NCBI RefSeq assembly: GCF_000143415.4
Contig: NW_003314270.1
Coordinates: 742,453-806,452 of the forward strand
Length of the DNA stretch: 64,000 nt
Origin: Selaginella moellendorffii
Lineage: Eukaryota; Streptophyta; Lycopodiopsida; Selaginellales; Selaginellaceae
Direction: 5' to 3'
The notes under the pieces are model-generated. The model was not told the origin of the DNA and ran no database searches. It saw only the letters and a program-made list of their open reading frames with translations. Position numbers and translations under genes: made by a program. Shown here one piece after another: positions 54,164-64,000 of the stretch (the stretch's first letter is position 1; every line of letters begins with the position of its first letter).

Positions 54164-54893
54164 GAATCGATCGCTCCCTGGCGTCAGCCCTAATGTAGGT
54201 TCTAGGGCTTTAAACAAGAACAAAAGAATATACTTTAATATTCATAACTCTCAAGTTATAATCTATAAACACAAGATTAATTATTCCATGGTAGAATAAA
54301 CTAAAATATACTGAAGATTTTATAAATTATAAACATGTTTAAAATTTAATAATATATGAGATGGTAGAATATTTTAAAATATTCAAGCATATTTTAGGTA
54401 TATCCACTAGTTTTGCGTAAGAGATTCATTTTATTTATATATATAAATATATATTACATGTAGAATTCAGGACCTTGAGCTTATTGAGTTACTTCGAATA
54501 AACCTCCCACTCCCTGGTTCAACTTCCACTGAGTCAGAGACATGAGAAAGCATGCAATCGATTTGAGGGCTACAATCGTGAAGAGTCCACACTTTGCAAA
54601 TGCGAATGCTTTAAGGGTGGTGTACGAATTCTCAACGAGATATATTATATAGTCCCGAAATTAGTTATTTTCTTTGATCTTTTTCTGATGGCAAGTAAGA
54701 ACATTTTTGAGCTTCTGTGTTCTCTACGCAATTATGGGAATTACCAGTTTTCGTTTGGAAAAACGACAACTACACTCGTTTTAAACTAAGTACAATCAAA
54801 CCAAAATTTAGATGTTCACTGAAACAGATGCTGGAGTTCCTGAGTGAACCTGCTGAGGCCTGACCAACTTCTAAACCTTTTACTTAGTTTACC
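54164..54893. other. Intergenic, CDKF;1 upstream and MLH1 3' flank
   Basis: AT-rich. 54230-54410 holds the dispersed repeat TATAAACACAAGATTAA, TGGTAGAATA, AAGCATATTTTAGGTATATC also seen at 32.4-32.64 kb. The remainder is featureless. Confidence 0.5.
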
Positions 54894-57886
54894 TTAGCAC
54901 CTCTCGAAAATTTTGTACAGATTTTCTAGACACGCGACCTGGCAGGGACGAACGCGCTTGAGCATCAGAATGGCGATGAGAATGGCGTACCTGGAGTGCA
55001 GTACCGTCAGTCGCCATCCTTACCGGTGGTTTTAGCAACAGCTTCATGGCTGGAAAGAGTACATGCTGAATCGTCCAGTCTCTCTGGGACCATTTGCTTT
55101 CTGCCTCCAAACCGACATCTTCGTCCATTTCGGTTTCATTACTTTCTGCGCAAACAGCTGTGACAAAACGATCGCAGAGGATAATAGTTTTCGTAGCTCT
55201 TACCCGGAGGATTGGTTGAAGGTCTCGGTAACAAGGGAGGATGAAGAGCGTAAAACTCCGAAAGCGCCCTTGCTACCGTTTCAAAGCACTCGTCCTCTAC
55301 ATCACAATCGACCTGCCAAAGTTTTGTTTCTTAAAAGTGCATAAGGTTCGCCTGTATCACGTACGCTTTTCGAAAGATGCAGAGCGAAAAGAGGGAGCCT
55401 GTCCATGTCCGGCGTATGCTGCTCCACGATCAAGGGAAGTGTGCAAACGTTTCCATTATCGTCAATGTCAATCGAGAAACACTCTCGCAAAAACTCAGCA
55501 CGCTTTAAAATCTGGTTACAGTAAACCTGCGCAACACACGTCAGTAGGACATTAAGTTACAGATATTGCAAATCACCTGAGCTATTCCATCCTTAGATCC
55601 ATCAGTAGCATGATAGTTCCCACACTGTTCCTCCTCGTCCAAAGCCATGACTATTAAGTCATACACTGGCGCAGGATTGGTGAGCCGGAGTGCATTTAGA
55701 CGTCTAAGCCGGACGAGTGCCTGTTGGTACATCAACTCTTTGCTGAAAGCATGCATTTCGTTTGTTAGCATTCGTCCCATTGAAAAAAAACCTATTACCT
55801 TAGAGTCAAGCAGTTCATAAGATAAAGCCTCGTCTTATGTTGGATCAACGCCAAGACATCGTCCGCCATTCCAATAAACGTAGAGTGCCTTACGATTTCG
55901 AGCAGGCCTGTCAATATCAAATGAAAAACCAGCAAATGTGGTATTCCGTATGTACCTGAATGTGTCTCTGTATCGACAGCGGCAAGCATACGTTCGACTG
56001 CAGACGAACCAGAAGATGAGCCAGAAGTATCGTTGGAGTGCCGTCGTTGCCTTACAATTCGCCTGTTTCATCACTAGTTGTCTATCAAAAGATCATAGGA
56101 CACGGAAGCCTTACCGCATGGCAGCTAAATCATTTTTAAGCTCCGCTCCACTGGCAAGGAAAGCATGCATTCGTCCGGCGGGGCTTTGCGAGTCCGTTCT
56201 CACAAGCTTATTAACAGGTGCCTTTTGAGAGCTTTTATCTGATAATTGTAAGAAAAGAGAAAGAAAGGAAAGACCAAGAACGTACTCTCTGCTTGACTCG
56301 CAGGCTGTCCTTGTGGCAGAAATGCCGCTTCAAGCGAAGTCTGGACGACAATACAACTCTAGTCACTTGCTTGTAAGACAAGAGTCGTACCTGAGCATAA
56401 AACGTCCGAGACTTGTTAGACTGCAAAAGTTCTTGTTCGACTGCTGTTTGGATTGCTTCTATAAGCGACTCTTGATTTAAAAAGCTCACCTGTTCAAATA
56501 AAAGATAATCAGTAGCTTCTTAGCGAGAAAAAACTTCTTAAACCTCTTTCTTTGTTGGATGAACATTGACATCAACATGCTCCGGAGGAAGGCGAATAGA
56601 CATGTAAATGTACGGTTTTGATGCCTTTGGTAGAACAGCCGCATACACAACTTCGATTGCCCTCTTCAGCGGAGCACAGTCCACCAAACGATCTGAAATG
56701 GAGCAGCTACAAAGTCAACAACTTGATATTCAATCAAGTCCATACCGTTTATAAACAGAATCATGGTTGTTCTCTTGGCACTGTAGTTTGCACTCGAAAT
56801 GTAACCGTTCATCTCAAAAAAGTCCGAGGAATCGTTCTTGGAGGTTTTGATTTCGATAAGTTCTCGAGAGGTCCCAGGTCCATAGACTGCTCGAATTGCT
56901 TCCAACGACGACGTGTTGCCAGGAGTTTGCACGTCTGCTCGTGCATCACCAAACTATGACAAACATGTGAATCGTTCGTCCCAAAAAACGACACTGAAAC
57001 GAACCTTCTTACACGAAAATCCGACTTTCGGATTTTGGATCGAGTATTTGCTGATCACGTCAACAACGCGAGCATACTCGTCACTTGGGTTCTTGAAAGA
57101 CTTTCTTCTAGCTGTGACATTGTAGAACAGATTTTCCACCTACAAAACACACAAAGTTGGAACAAGAAAAAAAGAAAGAAAGAAAAAACCCCTAGCAAAG
57201 CATACGAACCATTATTTGGGTTCCTTTCACAGCAGCGCAAGGCCGAGGATCGCCTTCCATCACTCCGTCCTTATACGAGGCTCTGAAATCCAAAAATCGA
57301 GAAATGTGAGCTTAAAGCTGCGTAAAGTTCACCTGTATCCATGAGTTTGGCCTTCAGTCATTGTAGTAACAGTGAGATGAGCTACGAAAGTCATACTCGC
57401 CAGAGCCTCCCCTCGGAAGCCCAGTGTGCTAACCTTTTGCAAATCCTCAAAGGCAGTGATTTTGGAGGTGGTGTGTCTCTCGCAGAGTATAGGAAGGTCT
57501 TCATACTGCAAGGAAACAGAAGAGGAAAATTCAATCGCAAACTTCGCTAAAACATCTCACATCTAGTCCAAATCGTCACAGCATTTCTTCAAGACTATGC
57601 TACACAAATCTCAAGCTACATTTTCTACCAGAAGGGAACTCTCGAAAATCTCTGGAATATCAAACAAACAACATACCCGGATCCCATGCCCATTGTCCGT
57701 GATCTGGATGAGCTTCAATCCCCCATCCTTGACGATGACCGAGACGACTGTGGCGCCGGCGTCCAGGCTATTCTCCAGGAGCTCCTTGAGAGCGGAAGCA
57801 GGGCGCTGGATCACCTCGCCCGCCGCGATCCTGTTGACGACGCTCTCCTCGAGCTTGCGGATTCTTGGCGGCAATGCCATATCCAT
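54894..57886 (-). CDS. MLH1: DNA mismatch repair protein MLH1
   Basis: Sixteen exons from 57677-57886 to 54894-54938 sum to 2079 nt, 692 residues. N-terminal GHKL ATPase motifs: [55 protein letters not shown]; then [40 protein letters not shown] and the disordered linker. The C-terminal dimerisation domain includes [31 protein letters not shown] and [18 protein letters not shown], and it ends in the invariant FERC, which helps form the MutL-alpha endonuclease site with PMS1. It acts in nuclear mismatch repair and meiotic crossing-over. Start 57886 ([17 protein letters not shown]) is used; ATG 57880 is equally possible. All introns are 45-200 nt. Confidence 0.97.
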
Positions 57887-58620
57887 CCCTTAAGCCCTAG
57901 AAACACACTGAACGGGAGATAAAAAAGCATTGAATTGTGGCGGAGTAGAAATAACCATTAGTAAAAGGCAATTAAAACAAATAAAACTCATAGTAGAGAA
58001 GGATGGTACAATATTAAAATTGTAAGGTTTTAATACAAATTATAAATTTAATTTTATTACTATTTAAACTTTTATTTTATGTATGAAAGACATATTACAG
58101 ATAATTTATGTATTTTTATTATTTTGTTTTTAGTTTATGGGAATATTATATTTTCTGTGTAAAATATGAGAGAGTGTGTGATTGAATTTCTGCTCAGCTA
58201 TTTTTTTGAGGGTATTATAGTTAACATCTGATTTATGACGGGTGAAATTAATAAAAAAATTTAAAACTCATGTATTTTATAAGTATGTATTAACATACTA
58301 AGAGCTCTTTTAGTAATATATAAAAAAATATTTATTATTGTTTAATAAAAATCTGAATTTATTTTTTTAATTGATTTATAAATATGAATAAATATGCTAA
58401 ATTTCATGAGATTTTAGAATTACTTAAAAATTAAGCTACTTGCCTTTATAAATTTATTATTTAAATTATTTTGAATAAGATGATTTTTTAACATAAAAAG
58501 TATTATTTAATGATGATCTATATGACATATGTATTTTGGAGTATGATAAAAGTGGAAATCTATTTTGAGAAATTATTACAAAATAATTTTATCTTAGATA
58601 TTTCAATTTAAATATAATTT
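57887..58620. other. AT-rich flank into which the retrotransposon inserted
   Basis: After the MLH1 leader the sequence becomes strongly AT-rich and lacks ORFs; the same composition resumes after the element at 63.6 kb. Confidence 0.6.
58615..58620. repeat. Target-site duplication, left
   Basis: TAATTT directly before the left LTR, repeated at 63614-63619 directly after the right LTR. Five bases is usual for Ty3/gypsy; the sixth may be chance. Confidence 0.7.
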
Positions 58621-58793
58621 TGTGAGGGCCAAGTGTATAGCTATGATGCCGTATACTAATATTAGCGTAATGGGATTTTGGTAGCTATCGGATTGGTTTC
58701 AATCCGGACCACTTGCTCCTGTATATAAATTAGAGTTTTTGGGTTAATTGATATGCACATTTCTATATTCCCTTTCTATATTCCAAACACTCA
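58621..58793 (+). repeat. Left LTR, 173 bp
   Basis: Starts TGTGAGGGCCAAG and ends CAAACACTCA (TG...CA). Contains a TATATAAA box near 58721, the likely transcription signal. Aligns to the right LTR without gaps. Confidence 0.92.
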
Positions 58794-59028
58794 CATTGGT
58801 GGAGGTGAGGGGCATCTTTGATTGCCCCTGAAGAGTGCTTGGATTTGGGATTTTGGTTTAAATTTAACTTTTGCATTATTTAGATCTAGTTTTTTCCATT
58901 TCCTTTCTTTTATTCTTTCTTTTTAGGATTTTGGTTTAGATCTAGCTTTTTGCATTGTTTAGATCTACCATTTCCTTCTAGCTTTTTGTCATTTCTCTTC
59001 TTTTGCTCTTTCTTTTTCATTCGTCTTT

Positions 59029-62000
59029 ATGGCAGATCAACAATCTCCTCCTTTGACTCTAGAGCAGTAGTTGGTACAATTGCTTGATGCTATGCGCTTG
59101 AAATTGAACAACCAAACTCAATTGATGGCGGCGTTCACGGCACGTGGTACAACTCCTCTTGCTCTTGGTGCCAATCCTCGCGTTCGGCCGGAGTTCTTTC
59201 GCGGGAATTCTGGGGATGATGTGTACCATTGGCTCGATCACTTCACGGTGATTGCCACATATCATTTTTGGGATGATGCTTGACGTTTGCATGAGTTTCC
59301 CATGTGTCTCCAAGGGACGGCATTGCAGTGGTATAACAGTTTGAGCACAACCACTCGTGGGGATTGGAGCGTTCTCCAGGACGTCTTCAAATGCACCTTC
59401 AGACATGCCGATGACTGTGATGACGCCTTCTAACAATTGCATCGTCTTCGCCAAGGGCCATTTGAGTTGGTGATGCAATTTGGCATTCGTTTCCAAAGTC
59501 TTTTGCTTCGTGCGGAGCCAAATATGTCGAAGCGGATCAAGCTAGGAATATTGTGGCTAGCACTTCGTCAAGATCTTGTCAGACTTGTGCATGCACTTGC
59601 TCCCGCCACCCTTGACGATGCTCTTCGCTTAGCACAATGTTATGAGACATTGCCTCTTCCACTTCTCACTGCACATCCTTCAGCTCCACTTCCTATAGGT
59701 GATGGTCCTGTTCTAATGGAGATTGATGCTGCTGCTACTCGAGTCCAAGGACAAGGGCGAGGACATGGTCGTGGCCGTAATGTTCGCTACTGGGCGTGTG
59801 ATGAAGTTGGTCATACTTATCGGCGTTGTCGGTGTTTTCCGGATTGGTGACCTCCATTTCCTGGGTGGAGACCTTGGCGTCAGCAACGTCCCATTGGTGC
59901 TGCTGCAGTGGACGGTTTGGACACCGAGATACATCCGGGAAATGAGGAGTTGCGCGAGTAACGGAGGGACCTTGCATGAATAAGTTAGTGACCCCTCCAT
60001 CTTTCTTTTAGAAGTATCATCAAGGGGTTCACTCGGCACCAGTTCATCCAGTGTTTACTTTCCAAGCTCATTTCTCCTATTATTTTCTCCGTGTTGGTTG
60101 ATACAAGTTTGAGTTTATCTTCTATTGCTCGACCTGTTGCCACACATTGCCGTTTACACTTGCGTCGTGCGGCAGAACTAATTTTCATTCTTTATGGCAA
60201 CGGCCGTACACATGCATGTGCATGGGATGAGGTGGACTTGGTTGTGCATATGGGCGATCTCAAGCTTGAGTTGCAGTCATTGCGGGTGGTGCTAAGTCAA
60301 GCTTTTGACCTCATTCTTGGTATGGATTGGTTGCAGCGCAATCATGCTAAATGTGATTTTAAAGCGTCTCCCCCTTGTCTCATACTTCCTTATGTTTCAT
60401 ACATTCCTCTCACTTCTGTACCTCTTTGTCCCTATATTTCTACCTCTGCTTCCATTATTTTTGTTTCCCCACTATTTCCTCCTATGTTTCCATCTTGTTC
60501 TGCTCTTCCCTTTTCCAATCCCTCCGACGATCTTTGTGTTGCAGCGGTGGACCAGCTCATGAAGGAGTATTCTGATCTTTTTGAATTTGACCTATCGTCT
60601 GGGGCCAAGATTGCCACACGTCATCCAATTCCAACCGGGGATGCTCATCCAATCAAGGTTCCTGTTCGTCGTCGGTCACCCAAGGAGATCAAGATTTTAC
60701 GTACAAATGTCAAGGAGATGTTGGAGAAGGGTGTTATTCGGAAGTCACGGAGTCCTTGGGTATGTGAACCTCATCTTATGATGAAGCCTGATAGGAGTAT
60801 TCGTTTCTGCATCGACTATCATCTATTAAACGAAGTAACAATCCTAGATGTGTACCCTCTTCCTCACACTACTGATCTCTTGGATCGTCTGGGGCGAAGT
60901 CGTTGGTTCACCAAACTAGATCTTGCTTCTGGGTACTGGCAAGTACCGATGGCCGAAGAAAATATTCTTAAGACTGCTTTCTGTACACCATTTGGTTTGT
61001 ATGAGTTCTTGGTGATGCCGTTTCGTTTGAATAATGCTCCAGCAACTTTCCAACAGATGATGGACAAGGTTCTTTGCGATATGCCGTAGGTGACTGTTGA
61101 CTTCATTGATGATGTCTTGATCCACTCGGAGGGGATGTGGGAGGAACACATTCGTAATGTTTGTAAAGTGTTGGATCGGCTACGCGACGTTGGTTTAAAG
61201 CTGAAGCGGACAAAGTGCGTGTTTGGGTTCAAGGATACAATTTGTCTTGGGTACCATATTTCTCGTGAGGGTTTGCAAGTTGATCCTGACAAACTTGTGG
61301 CTGTTCTAAAGTTCCCTACTCCGAAGTGTGTGAATGATGTGCAGCGCTTCTTTGGCAAGGTGCAATATCTCGGTCGTTTTGTGGATCATCTTTCTGATCG
61401 CACTGCACCGTTGTGAGCGTTGCTGAAGTCATCAACATCATCTTTCATCTAGTCTCCGGATTGTGAGCAGGCGTTCGGGGATCTCAAAGAGCTGTTGACG
61501 ACTCCTCCGGTTTTGGCATATCCTAACTACACTCGACTTTTTATTTTGCGCGTGGATGCTTCTGACATTGGTCTTGGAGGTGTGTTGATGCAAGAGAGCT
61601 CGAGTGTGCCTGGTCAGCGTCATCTCATTGCATATATAAGCCATACATTACAACCAACAGAAATGAACTACTCCACAACAGAGAAGGAGTGTTTAGTAGC
61701 AGTTTGGGGTTTTAAGAAACTTCATGCATATCTACATGGTTCTTGGACGTTACTTGAAGGTGATCATGCTACTATTATTTCATTATTGAAGCGGAAGAAC
61801 CTGGTTGGTTGTACTTCTCGATGGGCTTTGAAGCTTCAGATATATGATTTTGATGTTGTTCATCACCCAGGGAGTTCTTTGGCTGATGCTGATGCCCTTT
61901 TTCGAGCTCCTCTTCCTTCTCCATTCTCTTCTCATGTTTCTGATGAGCCTATTGTTCCAGCCTCTATGGATTTTCTAGATGAGGATTCTGTGCCGTCGGC

Positions 62001-63365
62001 GGTTATTATACTTGACGTTCAGTGTCCATAAGGCGTAGAGCAAGATCTACCTTCTCTTGATGAGGTTCGCGAGGCTCAAAAGATTGAGCCGTGGATTCGA
62101 CGGCTTTGAGATGGGTTGAGAATCCTGCATCACTTGCTGATGACTTGCCTTTCCGGCATTTACATTCTCAATATTGCCTTGAAGACAGCCTTCTTTATTT
62201 TATGAGGATGGATCCTGATAATCATTTACGACTGGTGGTGCCTTCTATCTTTATTCCATGGTTTCTCCATGCCTACCATGATTCTCTTGTTTTGGGTGGG
62301 CATATGGAACATTGTCGTGTAATTGAGAAGCTGCGCAGGTCTTTCTATTGGCCGAAGATGCGACGTGATATTATCCGGTATGTGCGTAACTACGTTTGGT
62401 GCCAAGCTTGTAATACTCCCCCTCAAGCTGTGGAAGGACAGTTGGAGTCAATTGCAGTTTCCCATCCGTTTGAGTTGGTAGTGTTTGATCTTATGGGACC
62501 TTTTCCACGGTCGACTGCTGGCAATGAGTATGTTATTGTTGCTTCTGACTACTTGACTCGTTGGGTGGAAGTTGGTGCTCTTGCTAGTGCCTCTACAACT
62601 GCTATTGGATACTTCCTCCTCAATCGAGTGGTGTTCCAACATTCTTGTTCAGAGTGGATTCTTTCGGATAATGGTCCCGCATTTATGGCTGAGGCATTTC
62701 ATGTTTTGACGTCTCGGCTGGGGATACGCCACACTTTCACGAGTGTTTATCATCCACAACCAGACGGTCTGGTGGAACGGCTTGTTCGGACATTCAAGGG
62801 GATGATTGCGAAGTATGTGAACTTTCAGCATTCGGATTGGGATGGTTATTTGCCGTCTCTTCGGTATGCATATGTTACAGGGGTGCAGAGTTCTATTGGT
62901 GCTTCACTATATAAACTCCTATATGGTCATGATCTAATATTACCAACGAAGATGGGTCTACCTTTGCAATTGCCACGAGCTGCGGATGCTAGGTCGTGGG
63001 ATTAGTATTTGACGAGCATTCTTCCACTTGTCCGAGCGGAGTCTACCGAATACTTAGGCAGCGTACAAGTGGGACAACAACGGTGGTACAACTCCCATCA
63101 TTGTCCACCTGCGGAGTACAAAGTGGATGATTTGGTGTTAGTCCATTTTCCCCATCTTACGGTACATGGTTTATCTAAGGGGCTCCTTACACAGTGGAAA
63201 GGACCATATCAGGTGTTATAGCAAGTTGGACCACAAGTTTATGAGGTTTGGCATGATGTTCAACAGGCCGATCCTCCAGAGATTGTGCGTGCAGCAGTTG
63301 AAACGCTTCATACAAAGGGATTAGGAATAGTTAATACCACCTACAGATCTGCCGATGCCTCCTCC
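59029..63365 (+). pseudogene. gag-pol polyprotein remnant of the gypsy element
   Basis: Gag starts at ATG 59029. A zinc-knuckle remnant (YWACDEVGHTYRRC, first Cys replaced by Tyr) lies near 59795. The protease has DTS where DTG/DSG is expected (60094) and a later LGMDWL. Reverse transcriptase runs about 60540-61400, with DLASGYWQVPM and FIDDV in place of YIDDV (61105). RNase H is at about 61500-61910 (VDASDIGLGGVL, TTEKECLVAVW). Integrase is at about 62240-63000, with the zinc-finger H and C residues (CQAC) and the catalytic D, D, E (FDLMGP, SDNGPAF, DGLVER). In-frame stops occur at 59068, 59281, 59431, 59848, 61087, 61414 and 61450, plus a one-base frame change near 62100 and further stops after 63002. 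Confidence 0.9.
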
Positions 63366-63440
63366 TGACATTCCTCTAGATCCTGGCCCATCTACAAGAG
63401 AACTATGACAGTCTTCCATTATTCCGAGAGGAGGGGATGA

Positions 63441-63613
63441 TGTGAGGGCCAAGTGTATGGCTACAATGCCGTATACTAATATTAGCGTAGTGGGATTTTG
63501 GTAGCCGTTGGATTGGTTTCAATCCGGACCACTCACTCCTGTATATAAGCTAGGGTTTTTGGGCTAATTGATATACACATTTCTGTATTCCTTTTCCATA
63601 TTCCAAGCACTCA
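63441..63613 (+). repeat. Right LTR, 173 bp
   Basis: Same boundaries as the left LTR (TGTGAGG...CACTCA), 18 single-base differences, no gaps. Followed by the TAATTT target duplicate. Confidence 0.92.
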
Positions 63614-63619
63614 TAATTT

Positions 63620-64000
63620 GAAATATTTCCTTTTTTATTTTTGTTTTTATAAAAAAACATTATTTTAAAAATGTGTTAAAAAGTAAAGTATGAGATCTTG
63701 TGACATTTGAAAATATCATTACAACATCAACTTTATGATTAATATTTAGTTTTTAGGCATGTTAAATAAAAAATAAAAATAAAAATTTGTAATGAAAGTA
63801 TATATATCATCATCATCATACTTTTACTAATTTTAGCAATTTTAAGTATATCTATTAATATTTAATCAGCACATATTTAATAACCAACATCAAAATACAA
63901 TGCTTTATTAGTAATACTAAACATCAAAGTTTCCAAAATTACATAAAAAATTATTTTTAATATAGCCTTAAAAAATAAAATTTTACCTTTTGGATACCTT
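63620..64000. other. AT-rich flank at the window edge
   Basis: No gene is seen; composition matches 57.9-58.6 kb. Confidence 0.5.

Larger units (their letters stand above)
58621..63613 (+). mobile_element. Ty3/gypsy LTR retrotransposon, degenerate
   Basis: The element is 4993 bp with two 173-bp LTRs and a target-site duplication. The domain order protease, reverse transcriptase, RNase H, integrase defines Ty3/gypsy. A purine tract (GAGAGGAGGGGATGA, about 63426-63440) abuts the right LTR as the plus-strand primer. The primer-binding site should begin near TGGTGGAGGTGAGG just after the left LTR (58797); the cognate tRNA was not identified. Gag and pol share one frame. Stop codons and a frameshift make it non-autonomous; the complete LTR pair and target duplication show that it arrived as a full copy. 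Confidence 0.93.

Noticed and set aside
55020-55024. GTAAGG donor after KPP in MLH1
   Set aside because: Using it would drop the segment [11 protein letters not shown], which aligns to the family before the final [14 protein letters not shown]; the donor at 54990 keeps the frame.
58621-63613. Retrotransposon as an active element
   Set aside because: At least seven in-frame stops, a frameshift near 62100, altered protease and RT catalytic residues and 10 percent LTR divergence exclude it.

Overview
The window is plant nuclear DNA, and a lycophyte such as Selaginella moellendorffii fits best. The evidence is intron-rich genes whose introns are mostly 45-60 nt, very tight gene spacing, two intronless pentatricopeptide-repeat (PPR) genes, telo-box promoters on ribosomal-protein genes, and the plant-only families VAL/HSI2, type-B response regulator, CDKF and pectate lyase. 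The species name is an inference. All products, splice sites and repeat relationships below were worked out by reading the sequence; no database search was run. For most spliced genes the exon sum divides exactly by three, which supports the models.

Layout. 1-24.6 kb is gene-dense: the 3' end of a Mpv17/PMP22 gene, pectate lyase, ribosomal protein L5 (uL18) divergent from a WRAP73/WDR8 gene, a DYW-type PPR gene, a VAL-type B3 repressor, a glutaredoxin-like gene, an unrecognised secreted-protein gene divergent from ribosomal protein eS30, a DTW-domain gene divergent from a DCAF12 orthologue, a frameshifted LRR receptor-like protein and a JINGUBANG-like WD40 gene.

25-43.5 kb is accessory and duplicated. 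It holds three metallothionein copies (two intact, one broken), one multiply frameshifted 11S-globulin-like cupin gene plus two relics of it, and a single-exon Vgb-like beta-propeller gene. An ORF-poor AT-rich block of about 7.7 kb carries long inverted repeats about 6 kb apart and an internal tandem repeat.

43.9-57.9 kb is again gene-dense: a lineage-specific coiled-coil protein, a type-B response regulator, an ArfGAP-C2 protein, a second PPR gene abutting a CDKF;1-type CDK-activating kinase, and a complete 16-exon MLH1. 58.6-63.6 kb is a Ty3/gypsy LTR retrotransposon with 173-bp LTRs. The LTRs differ only by transitions, and the gag-pol frame is broken by stops and a frameshift.

The genes do not form one pathway. 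Most are housekeeping functions: translation, mismatch repair, CDK activation, ubiquitin-ligase adaptor, RNA processing and Arf traffic. Three themes stand out: divergent promoters only 115-300 bp long; a VAL gene whose upstream region carries the RY motif that VAL B3 domains recognise; and decay of young duplicates (metallothionein, cupin, receptor-like protein) by one- or two-base indels. I saw no prokaryote-type system, CRISPR array, rRNA or convincing tRNA gene.
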